This document shows, piece by piece, positions 46,448 to 56,625 of a DNA stretch of 64,000 nucleotides. The notes beneath the pieces are model-generated. The model had not been told where the DNA came from, made no database searches, and saw only the letters and a list, made by a program, of their open reading frames with translations. This DNA is from Sternotherus odoratus (taxonomy: Eukaryota > Chordata > Testudines > Kinosternidae). Position 1 is the first letter of the stretch. Each line of letters opens with the position of its first letter. The DNA lies in contig JAVMKO010000005.1 in NCBI GenBank assembly GCA_032164245.1, positions 57,087,442-57,151,441 on the forward strand, written 5' to 3'. Made by a program: the position numbers and the translations under genes.

Positions 46448-48424
46448 TTGCTACATTCCCACTCCATATCCTGAAGCAGCAGCTGCTGTGTTGCAAGTGA
46501 TCAGGGAATGTTTATTCCCCAAGAGACAGGCACTTGAGGGGAATCAGTTATGGGTGCTCACGTTTTCATGTAGTGCTGTTGAACTTGAACTGAGCTCTTT
46601 CACTGAGTCAAGGCTTAACAGCTACAAAACACCGTCTTCACAGTCAGATAAACAGAACTCATGCAAAGAGCCGACTGAAAATTTTCAAATCCCACTTCAA
46701 TGACATTTTTGTTGAAATTTTGGCCAAAAATAAGACAGACTTTTTGTGAAAATATCCTCCCATTTTTTGACCAGCTCTGCCCGTTAAGACTGTTTTAATA
46801 GTGCTGTCAGGTGAATCTCAATTTACAGCCCTCCACTCTGAGCAGCTTTGCTTGATCTGGTGAGTGGGAAAACAAGGTGGGGAGCAGTAATATATAAAAC
46901 AGCTATATGCCTAAAATGTGAAGAGGGAGGGGAAGGAGAGAGAAAATACATGGTTCCAAGTGCCTCTGTTGTGGTTGTGTGCCTGGGGAAACATGATTAG
47001 CAAGAAAATGGAGAACAAAGACAGAAAAGGATGGTAGGAGAGGATGTGAGAGAGAGAATGGTCAGAAACGAAAGGGATGGCAGTGACTATGTTTGTGTGG
47101 CATGAATAAAAGGTCAAAAGGTGCAAGACCACCCCATTGCAGAGCTGAGGCTCTCACCTAAAAGGTCAGGAAATGCCCCTTGAACTCTTAAACAAGTCAA
47201 CTTGTCTCCAGCCTCTCTTCCTTCCCCATCTCTGCTTCCCCTGGCTCCAGCCCCTGAACACGAAGGGCCTTTCACTTCATATTCCACCGAGTTTTTCTTT
47301 TATTTCATATAGCCTCTCATGCCCTGTCTGACAGCTCTCTGTTGTTGGCCTACCTCTCTGTTCTTCCCCCAGTGTCAGCTTCCATTCTGGTTTCTTCCCT
47401 CCCTAGTACTGATGTTTCTAAGGTTCTCTGCCTCCCCCTCTGCTGATTCCCATCCTAGATGAGGAGCTGGGAACCAGCAGCAGGGAAAAGTGAGTCATAT
47501 TGGTAGAATGGGCCAGAGGAAGAGATGGGTGGGTAGATGGGGGTTTACAAGGTGGGGCAGGCCTTAGTCCATTTTTCCTCCAAGGTTTATGATGGTTTCC
47601 TACGCAGAATGGAATCAGTTGTGTCAGTTTCATATGGGTGAAGAAATGCTGCCTGTGGAAAAATTGGCAGTGAAATGAGCTATTCCTTCCCTCCCTGTCA
47701 CTACATGCATGCACACACACAGTGTAATGAGCTATAGGTTAGTAATATTTTGAGGAAATGTAATGAGTTTTCATATGCCTGTGTTTTTCCCCGTGTATGC
47801 TAGTGCATACAGTAATCTTTGGAAAATGTCTCTTCACCAATACAGTCTTGTTAGCACCCAGAGAAGTAGATTTGAAGAGGGGCAGGAACTGTAACTTGTT
47901 TGCGTGTAGTCTTCTGTTTAGTAGCTGCTCTGAAAATGAATGAAAAGACTGTTGTAAGCAAAGGAGTATCCACCCCTTTGTAACATTCCACTGATTCTGA
48001 GGAGAACTTGTAATCTATGTTCTTGAGGCTGCTTCCAGCAAGGCCACCTTTGGTTTAAATTTAATTTGCATTTTTCTCTTAGAGCCACAGACGCTGAATC
48101 TTTTCTGATCCGGTTATACTTTGTTTGCGTATAATAATCCAGGCTTGAACTTTCCATTTGCTCAGCAGTATAAGTGTAGCTCCACTTGGGAGGGGTTTTG
48201 GGTTTTTTGGGGTTTTTTTTTGCTGTGTATGTATGGTGCCACATGGCTGCTTCACACCTTTTAAATTTCTTGACGTTCTGGGCAGATAACCTTTACTGTC
48301 AGGCCTGGACAAGAGAGAAAGTTCAGAGAAACCTCAGAGTACATTAGCACAGTGTAAAGGGTACCATTTGGAGTTTAACCGCATGTTGTAGAAGCATCAT
48401 ACTTAGACCAATCATTGTCATTCA
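46448..48424. other. Unassigned non-coding sequence
   Basis: A purine-rich stretch lies at 46917-47070 and a pyrimidine-rich stretch at 47200-47450. No exon or repeat family was recognised. Confidence 0.5.
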
Positions 48425-48700
48425 TTTGCATTAAGATAGTGCCTAGAGACCACAATTGAGGTCGGATTCCTATCATGCTATGCCCTATACACACACAGTC
48501 AGAGAGAGCCCTGCGCCCAAGAGTGCAAACTGAAATAGCGGTGACACATGCAGGATTGGAGAAAGTACTCTTATCCCCTTTTTTACTGATGGGGAAGGCA
48601 AGCTCAGAGGGCTATGCTGTCACAGCCCATATTGAGCCACACCCTCCACTGCCCAGCAAGGCTTGTTACTCACCTGACATTCTCCCATGTGTGGAAGTAG
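48425..48700 (-). repeat. L2-like LINE 3' end, reverse orientation
   Basis: Read inverted it contains '...tgtgtgtatagggcatagcatgataggaatccgacctcaattgtggtctctaggcac', the aged form of the sauropsid L2 ending 'gtgtacagtgcctagcacaatggggcc ... ctaggtgctac'. On its right the 'tttttactgatggggaag' and 'gctgtcacagccc' pieces match the upstream part. Confidence 0.65.
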
Positions 48701-48979
48701 GCAGGAGAGGCATGGGAGGAAGGAACCCTGGATCTGCTCTCCTCACATGCTGACCAGGGAAGCTTCCCTGGCATACATGGAGTTACAAGCTACTCCATGG
48801 AATGGGGGAAGTAACTTACCCCCTCCCCAAGAGTGAGGTGGCACTTCATTTGCTACTAGTTTCCTGTGTGGGAAAACGGCCAGCTCAGCTACTCCCAATT
48901 CCGAAGCCCAGAGGGAGCTCAGGCCTGTTCTCTGCGGTTTCTCTTTACAGGCATTCATGGGAGGAGGCACTGATTTAAA

Positions 48980-48995
48980 AAAAAAAAAAAAACTC
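48980..48995. repeat. Poly-A tract in unassigned sequence
   Basis: A simple A-run of about 15-16 bases. The surrounding 48701-49277 holds no recognisable exon or repeat. Confidence 0.8.
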
Positions 48996-49277
48996 TCCCC
49001 CAAATACACCTTAACCCCACTCAGCCAAGTGCTGTGGAGGAGGAGGAGGAAGTGAAGGACATATATTGACAGCAGCGCCCAGGAAGTGTTTCTTCTGTTC
49101 CCTTTCCATCCAGGACCATGTATTTCACTGTCATCATCAGAGTAGAAGAAGGTTGGGCAAAGGAACAAGAGATCCCCAAACAATGATGAAACAGGGACAT
49201 CTCTCAGACTATCTTGTCATTGCATCTGAGGCACCATTTGACTGGAGCTGTATGAGAAGTTCCTGTTAAGCCTCAGG

Positions 49278-49326
49278 ATCAGTATAATAATCGCCTACCC
49301 AATATCAGTATAATAATCGCCTACCC
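49278..49326. repeat. Two tandem copies of a 26-bp unit
   Basis: ATCAGTATAATAATCGCCTACCC occurs at 49278-49300 and again at 49304-49326, with AAT between. The copies are identical, so the duplication is recent. Confidence 0.95.
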
Positions 49327-49349
49327 TCTTTTAACTGAGCTGAATGTTT

Positions 49350-49876
49350 CCTTGTCCTTACTTGCACCATTGCTGCAGAGAACTCCTTTGCAAGGCCAGC
49401 TAATAACCATTATCGCAAGGAAACTTTCCCAAGGAGAACGCAACAGCAGAATTTCTATAACTTCACAGGAAAGCATGTATGTTCACAGAATCAACCTTCT
49501 TGTCCATTCTACCGCATTCTTTCTCTATGTTCTCGTGCAGACTGAATGCTTTTCAATTCCACATTCCTGTAAACATCTGCAAAGCTACATCTTTGTCCTC
49601 CTTCAAATCCCTCCTTAAAACTCTCCTTTTCAGTGATGTTCACGACAAACTCGACAAGATTGGGCACATGGCGTGATGGCACTACCACTTTTCACTCTGA
49701 CTAGTATTACTTCATTGTGCTCCCCCATCTGTTGTTTGTAGCCATGTGTTGTCATGTATCCTAGATTGCAAACTCTTTGGGCAGGATTGTCTTTTTGTTA
49801 TGGGTTTGTACAATGCCTACCATGATTGGGTCCTGGTCTATGATAGGGTGCTACCTCAATACAAATAATTAGTAAT
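49350..49876 (+). repeat. L2-like LINE 3' region
   Basis: The end shows 'gtatcctagattgcaaactctttgggcaggattgtc', 'gtttgtacaatgcctaccatgattgggtcctgg' and 'gggtgctacctcaatacaaataattagtaata', the familiar 3' UTR of a sauropsid L2. Upstream, 'cttcaaatccctccttaaaactctccttttcagtgatg' corresponds to the C-terminal end of the reverse transcriptase ORF (translation SLLKTLLFSDVHD, 49609-49647 region). No complete ORF remains. Confidence 0.8.
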
Positions 49877-52184
49877 AGGAATTTGTATCAGGTTCACTTC
49901 TGCATAGCAGAAAATTCTGGTATTTTTATAACAACTTTCCCCCTGTTGGAAATTTAGGTAAGCATGAACCGGTTGAAGAGAAACAGGCAATAAAAAACAA
50001 AGTGCTTGCTAAAAAGCACTAAATCATGACCTCATAGACTAGGAAGAGAATAAAACTGTGAGTTGGCAGAAACCTATGTAATTGTACTGATGGGACAATT
50101 TGTGTTCCCTTGATGGCAAATAATAATATTGAAACTTGTAAGAGGACAGACTTCCCATTTACAGCCAGTTGGTGACACCTTCATTTTCTTATATGGTTAA
50201 TTTTATCCAGTCAGATTGAAAAACACATCATTTAAAAAAATAGTGCTGTATACTGAGTTTTTTTTAACAGTCAGCTCTTGCATCAGTGTTTTTATGTCAA
50301 ATATTTGTATGTAAAATATAAGCCTTTGTTTACTCAATATTTTAATATAATAATAATCTATTTTTATTTAAAACAAATAAATATACTTCACAGTGTTTAC
50401 TACAGTAAAGCTCTTAATTAAACCCAATCTGGTATAATGCCAAATGGTTAGGGTACTTGGGGCAAGAAGAATCACTAATTTGAATGAGTGAAGCTGTAAT
50501 TGGCTATTTATAGCGGAGCTTCTGGCACCACATGTTCTTGTTCTAGTTAAAGGAAGCACTTCAATTACTAAAATATCTGAGCATTATAATTTTGTGTCTG
50601 AGGAAAATTTAAGCCCCCTATAGAAAGAGAGACACAATCTGCATCAAACATTCTGCATAACTCACATATGCATGGTTGATGTTATGATCTATTCCTTACT
50701 TGTGAGACTATTACTGAAGTTGGATGAATGATTCATATGCAAAATGCTCATGGAGAAGCTTCCATGGGTGTAGAGCCCGGATCTTAAGTTGGGAGTCATG
50801 ACCACAATGCCTCTTTCTATGGCTAGATGGGAGAGGAGTCTTGCCTCTTTTGGACATAGCATGGAGTCATGGTATGGAAAAGGTTGAGAGCCAGTAGTTT
50901 AGAGAAAAGGCGAACAATGGTATGGAAACTCCATCATTTCCTTTCAGTGCCCTGAATTTGGGATCCGATGAATTCCAGCCACGTCTGCCAGCATAGACAG
51001 GGGGGACGGTAGAGCCCTTTGTCACTGACAGCTGATTGAGTGCTCCAGGCGACTGAAGGATATATTGTAACACCATTTCACAAAATAACAGAAAACATGA
51101 AAATGTTTCTTAATGGAACTCAGCAGAACCAATCATTTTCTCCACAGGTTCTGTCCTACATCCAATTTGGTTTCAGTGAGCGGTTCATCCACACAGATTA
51201 TACACTGTCAGCTGCTGTTAAAATTGTGGCTAATTGTCAATCAGATCAGGACCTTTTGACATAAAAGGGGAGGAAGAATGAAAGCAAAGACAAGATGTAT
51301 TTTCCCTTTGAAGAAACTAGTAATGTGTTTAGAGTGGCAGCATCTCATCTGAGCCTTTCAAGACGTTGACTTTAAAACATCAACATTTATGAAAATGCCA
51401 AAATACATTTTACATTTTCTTTTCCTTTTTTCTTTTTTCTTTATTATCATTATTCTTTTAAATAAATTTTCTGCTAGGGTTGACATTTCCCCACTGCATG
51501 ACTTCAGTTCCTGCTAGTTTACTATGTGATCTCATAGCTACAGCTGTATAAGCTCTTTAAATGTTACCTTGACTTCAACTTCTGATTCTATCTTTCAAAA
51601 ATTCCTCTAAGCTCTAATTTAGCAGAAGAGGGGGAAAATAAGCAAAGGTTTGTATCAAAGCACTCTTGGAAGTTTAAGGAGGCAGGAAAGGAAGCCCAGG
51701 ACTATTACATGCACGGGGTGAAATTCATATTTCTCTGTACAAGGCAGATGTAATCAGGCTTTGTGCAAGGAATTCTTTGGGGATTGGGGGAAGGACTCCA
51801 TCCTGCAACACACAAGCAGGCTCTGGGGCTGCACTATATCCCTCCATAGCTGCTATTCAAAGCTAGGATAGTAGCAGCCCTCACTCCCTGCCTTTCCATA
51901 TGCAAAGCTTTAAGGTTACTGGTTCAGCCCTCATCTCTGTGCCTGGGATTTACATCGGTCTGTTTGCCTATTCTGGATCACTGTGTCTCACTTAGCTTTC
52001 ATGCATGAATATTTACACCCTTCTTGCATCTCCATCTCTCAATTAGACCCACTTTGCCCAATTCAGACCTGGAGTGAAATTTGCAAATGTGCTTCAATCT
52101 CATTTTCAAAAGTGACATAGGTACCATGGGCCGAAATCACGTTTAAAATAGGTCTTTGATGCATTTGAAATGTTTATATTGGTG
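49877..52184. other. Unassigned AT-rich sequence
   Basis: No exon or named repeat was recognised. It is strongly AT-rich at 50220-50400. Confidence 0.5.
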
Positions 52185-52390
52185 TTAAAGACAATGAGTT
52201 TAAAATCTAAATAGATGCACCCAGATAAGGACAGGCGAAAGGAATTATTATCATCCCCACTTTATCGATGGAGAAGTGAGGCTACATTGTCACAGCGCAT
52301 ATTTGACCACACACCCATTACTTCTGGGCATAGCTTGTAGCTCTAGCTGCTGTGGAGAAAACTGAGGCATCTCACTTGATATTTTTCCAT
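52185..52390 (-). repeat. L2-like LINE 3' fragment, reverse orientation
   Basis: Inverted, it reads '...tctatttagattttaaactcattgtcttt', like the L2 phrase 'ctatttagattgtaaactctttgggg', preceded by the 'cctcacttctccatcgataaagtggggatgataat' portion. Moderately diverged. Confidence 0.6.
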
Positions 52391-52404
52391 GTGGGGGGAG
52401 GCAA

Positions 52405-52560
52405 TGGAGTCCTGTGAACAGCGCATTGAGCTAGCACTAGGGATATCCAGGTTCTATTCCTGGCTTTCCCAAAGACTTACTGTGTGACCTTGAACTAGTC
52501 CTCATGCCTGTTTGATCTTCAGTTTCCCTATCTGGAAAATGGGCACTGTGGGAGTTAGGG
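52405..52560 (+). repeat. MIR/CORE-SINE
   Basis: 'ggttctattcctggctttcccaaagacttactgtgtgaccttgaactagtcc ... cagtttccctatctggaaaatgggcac' matches the MIR core (tRNA-like B box, then 'ctgtgtgaccttgggcaagtc', 'cagtttcctcatctgtaaaatgggg'). Confidence 0.8.
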
Positions 52561-53028
52561 GTCCAGTTGGACAAACTCTTTACTCATAGAATTAGCCCTT
52601 AGCCCCTTTGATGCCAATAAACTGGGCTTGTGTGAAAAGACTTTACAGTGAATAAGGGATGGAAAGGTTGGAGCCTAGGTTGCTTGTTCTTCTTTTGTCT
52701 CTTTTTCAAGTGCTGTCGTTGCTAAAAAGCCCCATCAAGAAGTCCTGCCAGTCTGTTCTAATACAGTTTTTCCTATCTAACCTGACACTTCTTATGACAA
52801 GAAGGTTAAGTGTGAAATGTCTTGAGAATGTGAAGGGATTTTACTTCCTCTCACCAATCAAGGCACAGATTTTTTTCCTTTTGATGACAGGATGTGAACT
52901 TGCCGGTTTTAATTCACATCTTCTGACCATAGGGGAATGATCAATGGCACAATTAGGTCACAGATGCTGAAAATATGAGTGTGGAACATGGCCAAAGTGA
53001 GACTCTCTCACTTTGCATCTGATCCTAA

Positions 53029-53044
53029 GTGTGTGTGTGTGTGT
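53029..53044. repeat. (GT)n microsatellite
   Basis: A simple dinucleotide repeat followed by a G-run. The region between the MIR and the turtle SINE (52561-53124) contains nothing else recognisable. Confidence 0.85.
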
Positions 53045-53124
53045 GGGGGGGTGTCTATCTGCATTTCCCCTGGAAGTAACTGAATGGTGCATGTGTTGAG
53101 GACGTTTATGGAGATATATCTAGC

Positions 53125-53307
53125 TCATAGAACTGGAAGGACCTTGAAAGGTCATTGAGTCCAGTCCCCTGTCTTCACTAGCAGGACCAAGTACTGTCCC
53201 CTGACAGATTTTTTTTGCCCCGATCCCTAAATGGCCCCCTCAAGGATTGAACTCACAGCCCTGGGTTTAGCAGGCCGATGCTCAAACCACTGAGCTATCG
53301 CGCCCCC
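53125..53307 (-). mobile_element. Turtle tRNA-CR1 chimeric SINE (Cry I type)
   Basis: Read on the minus strand from 53307, a tRNA-like head has 'gatagctcagtggtttgagc' (Pol III A box TAGCTCAGTGG) and 'gggctgtgagttcaatcc' (B box GTTCAATCC). Next come the unique part 'ttgagggggccatttagggatc' and a CR1-type tail '...tggactcaatgacctttcaaggtccttccagttctatgag'. The order and lengths match the tRNA-Lys-derived SINE known only from cryptodiran turtles, whose tail is shared with CR1 LINEs that mobilise it. It is nearly full length (183 bp). Internal 'gacagtacttggtcctgctagtg' is somewhat expanded. Confidence 0.85.
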
Positions 53308-53524
53308 AAACTCAGACTCTGCAGGTCTAACTCCTCCCTCTTATTTTTGAAGCATATTGTCTAACATGCAAGTAAAACAGACATAAGCTCTGATTTCAGT
53401 TTCTATCCATAGAAACAAATTTTACAACCCACCAAGGTATACGTGTCTTTTTAAAGCTGTGTAACAAACCAGGAGAAAAAAGCATAGGCTTAGAATGAAG
53501 GGAACTGAAGCATTGTGAAGAAGG

Positions 53525-53850
53525 ATGGTCTTCTAGGCACTAGATTGGAACTTGAGTGATCTAGGTCCAATTCCTGGCTATGCCATAGACTTCCTGTGTG
53601 ATTCCTGAGCAAGCTGCTTTGGCTTCAGTTCAGCAAACTACTTAAGCAGATGCCTAACTGTCATTGTTGTCAATGTCACGTGCATTTCCTTAAAGAGAAA
53701 CGAGTGCTTTGCTGAATCAGGGACATATAATCTCTCCATGCTTTAGTTCACCATCTGTAAAATGGAGATAATAATGCCTCCCTAGTTTCCAAGGGGGATT
53801 GTGAAGTGCTGGGATACTCTAGTGACAGGGGCTATATAAGGAGCTAGACA
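53525..53850 (+). repeat. MIR/CORE-SINE, split by a palindromic MITE
   Basis: The left half has 'ctaggtccaattcctggctatgccatagacttcctgtgtgattcctgagcaag' and the right half 'aatctctccatgctttagttcaccatctgtaaaatggagataataatgcctcc ... tgtgaagtgctgggatactctagtgacaggggctatataag'. They are collinear once 53623-53722 is removed. Confidence 0.75.
53623..53722. mobile_element. Palindromic MITE inside a MIR
   Basis: The left arm 'cttcagttcagcaaactacttaag' and the right arm 'gagtgctttgctgaatcaggg' are inverted, and the centre has 'ttgttgtcaatgtcacgtgc', an aged form of the CATTGACTTCAATGG core. No clean target duplication is left. Confidence 0.6.
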
Positions 53851-53854
53851 GGCT

Positions 53855-55153
53855 TGTAAAAATTATTGTTTCTGTCTTTCTTAAGACAATAGTGTCTTGA
53901 CTTCAGGCTCCTACGCAGCTCTAGTTTTATCCTTCTCCAGCTTTTTGCTCGTGAGCCAAGGTTCACAATTACAGTGAATGGCACTTTCAAGGGGATGAGT
54001 ATTATTTGTATGGCAGTTCAGCACTGAGCTTAATATACGTGTTCTCTTATCTCCCTAAATCCAGTGCTTTGGTGGAAGAAAATGGAATGTAACTGTAGTT
54101 TGTCTAACCTTATATATTAGTTTTCCATTTGGAACTACAACAAAGATGACTGTCAGCTGCTCAAATAGAAAGTTGCTCTTTGCAGAAATAAACAAATCCG
54201 GTGGCATACATCTCTTGAAAACTCCTAACTAACCGACCCAAATCGTATTACAGTTCAGTGCAAATGTGTGTATGGTACATAGAGCCATTCACATGTAAGT
54301 GTGCCATGGTTTTTTTTAAATAAAACAAATAGAAGACAAACTAAGACACATTGACTAAATACTAGATTCAACAGTAGAGATGAACTAATAAACCTTGGAT
54401 CTAACACCACTGAACTTTGTCAGGAGAGGAGCCAAATCCAAATCCCAGAGCCCAGCTCCACCATAAAAGCCCAATTTTGCCCTCAGTTACACAGACATGC
54501 TGCTCATTGATGTCAGCTGAATTGAGGTGGACACGCCTGATTCACAAATGCCTTGTTCCTGTGCTAAGTCACTATAAAATGCTACCCAATAACTGTGGTA
54601 AGGTTTTACGTGTAGTCTGAAACTCTCTTTGCACAAATGTAACTGACTACACAAAGTGCAAAGCAATAGAGAATCAGGCCTGAGGTCTTTAATTCAGCCT
54701 CAGTAACAGAAATCACTTCAGAACTCCAGCTGTCAAAGAGCAACAAATGAGGAAGAGCAGAAAGAGGAATCTGCATCCCCAAAGGAATTTTAGCTGAGCG
54801 AGGGAAGTGGTAACAACTCTGGCTTGGAAGATCATATTTGACATAATAGATTATATAAGATAACTAACTATGAAATATATGTATGATTGACCTAGTCTAT
54901 GAAATGCTTGACTTATTTTATCAGGCCCATGCTTACATTATGCTGTGATTTAAATGGAGTTTTGAGGCAACCATTAAATACATCGACAGCACAAAATCTT
55001 AAGATGGAGATAAAGCCAAAAGCAAGATCCTGAAGTCAAAACAGAAAACTATTGGAAATCAATGCAAAAATTCCAAGAGCGGGATGACCTGGCTAATGAA
55101 TGGGGAATAACTAAACAGCATGTGTACATAACACTTAAGATGGCCAACTGTAA
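53855..55153. other. Mostly unassigned sequence with palindrome-like remnants
   Basis: No exon was recognised. 54470-54690 contains inverted-looking segments ('ttttgccctcagttacacagac', 'tgcaaagcaatagagaatcaggcct') that may be another palindromic relic. Confidence 0.45.
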
Positions 55154-55618
55154 ATGTATTCATCTGTGAACCAAGGCCATACTTACAGAATAGGGGACTT
55201 TACCCTGGGGGGCACACATTCTGAAAAAGATTATTTTTCTGTCGGGAGTGAGGAGGGGGGTCTGATAGTAGAGAATCACCTGAACGTGAGCTCCCGGTGT
55301 GAAGCTGTGGTCAAAAGTGTTAATGCGATCCTTGGGTGCATAAACCAGAATCTCAAGCAGGAGTAGAGAAATTATTTTACCTCTGGATTTGACACTAACG
55401 TGACTGCTGCTGGAATACTCTGTCCAGTTTGGTGTCCACAATTCAAGAAGGATGTCGATAAATTGGAAAGGGGTCAGAGAAGAGCCATGAGAATGATTAA
55501 AGGTTAGCAAATCTGCCTTATAGCAATAGACTCAAGGAGCTCAATTAATTTAGCTTAACAAACAGAAGGCTCAGGGGTGATTTGATCACAGTCCATAAGT
55601 ATCTAGATGGGGAACAAA

Positions 55619-56315
55619 TCTATATATATAAAAGTCAAATGGTGTATGTGTGCGTGTATGTACGTTCCCTTACTCCTTCCACACCATTTGAGCTAGAGAC
55701 TTGAAATTTGGTACAGTTATAGGCTTTAGGGTCCTAATCAGGGCAAGAATCGAAAATTTTTAAAATCTCACCTCTGAGGCCCCCTAGGGGTGAAATTCTT
55801 TAAAGCCCATTAACATCAGCTGGGCAGCAGGTTAACACCTGCTGTTCTCTGTGACATAGTTATGATGTAATAATACCTGCCTCCAATGGACCACGCCCTT
55901 GCTCAGCTCTCTGCCCCCTCCCCTGTCCAATGGCCCCCACACTCGCTCAGCTCTCTTTCCCCCCCCCCAACGGACCCCGCACTCACTCAGCTCTCTCCCC
56001 CCTCCCCCGCTCCAAGGGCCCTCCCACTCGCTCAGCTCTCTCTCCCCTCCCCCCCACTCCAACGCCCCCCCCCACTTGCTCCCTCTCCCCCCTCCAACGG
56101 GCCCCCCACTCACTCAGCTCTCTTCCCCCTCCAATGGCCCCCGCACTCGCTTAGCTCTCTCCCCCCTCCCCCCACATCTAAATGCAAGAGAATGAAATTA
56201 ATTAGACAAAATGAGACTTCTGAACAAAATTTGTATTAATAAAAAACATTGTAGTCTTTTTACACCCCAGTTTCCAATTACAAATACCCCGAGCAACACC
56301 GGGTATTTTTGCTAG
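55619..56315 (+). mobile_element. Non-autonomous Helitron inserted in CR1
   Basis: It starts with 5' TC (TCTATATATATAAAAGTCAAA) and ends with CTAG at 56312-56315. Five bases before this end is a hairpin with stem ATACCC (56284-56289) and GGGTAT (56301-56306). It sits exactly between A (55618) and T (56316) of CR1, and no target bases are duplicated. These are the defining Helitron features: 5'-TC, 3'-CTRR with an upstream hairpin, and AT target without duplication. At 697 bp it has no Rep/helicase gene. It contains a GC-rich tandem array. Confidence 0.88.
55886..56175. repeat. Minisatellite inside the Helitron
   Basis: About seven tandem units of roughly 34-47 bp, each of the form 'ccaatggcccc-cactcgctcagctctc' followed by a C/T run of variable length. 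The units differ mainly in the length of the C-run. Reading frames across it give Pro/Ser/Leu-rich repeats and are not genes. Confidence 0.85.
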
Positions 56316-56625
56316 TATTTAATAATGGGCTGCTCCATCTAGCAGAGAAAGGTATGAGCTGGTCCAATGGCTGGAAGTTGAAGCTAAAGAAATTCAGACT
56401 TGGAAATAGGGGAAGAAAATTTGACAGTGAGGGTTAAACTATTTACCTTTGAAACTATTTACCAGTGGTTGTGGTGGATTCTCCACCACTGGCAAGGTTT
56501 AAATCAAAAGTAGATCTTTTGGTAAAAGCTTTGCTCTGGGAATTATTTGGGGGAAAATCTCTGGCCAGCATTATCCAGGAGGTCAGATTAGATGATCACA
56601 ATGGTCCCTAATAGCCTTGGTATCT

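Larger units (their letters stand above)
55160..56625 (+). repeat. CR1 LINE 3' part, split by a Helitron
   Basis: Left part 55160-55618: late CR1 ORF2 ('aggccatacttacagaatagg', 'tgaacgtgagctcccggtgtgaagctgtggtc', 'actgctgctggaatactctgtccagtttggtgtccac', 'ggggaacaaa'). Right part 56316-56625: 'tatttaataatgggctgctccatctagcagagaaagg ... gtggtggattctccaccactgg ... ggaggtcagattagatgatcacaatggtccc'. The halves join without loss when the Helitron is removed. The reading frame is decayed (stops and indels). Confidence 0.9.

Noticed and set aside
53280..53307. tRNA gene from A box and B box
   Set aside because: It is the head of a SINE with a CR1 tail and lacks a complete cloverleaf and CCA-side stem.
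55886..56239. Pro/Ser/Leu repeat protein
   Set aside because: It is the translation of a C-rich minisatellite inside a Helitron; open frames occur in several phases.
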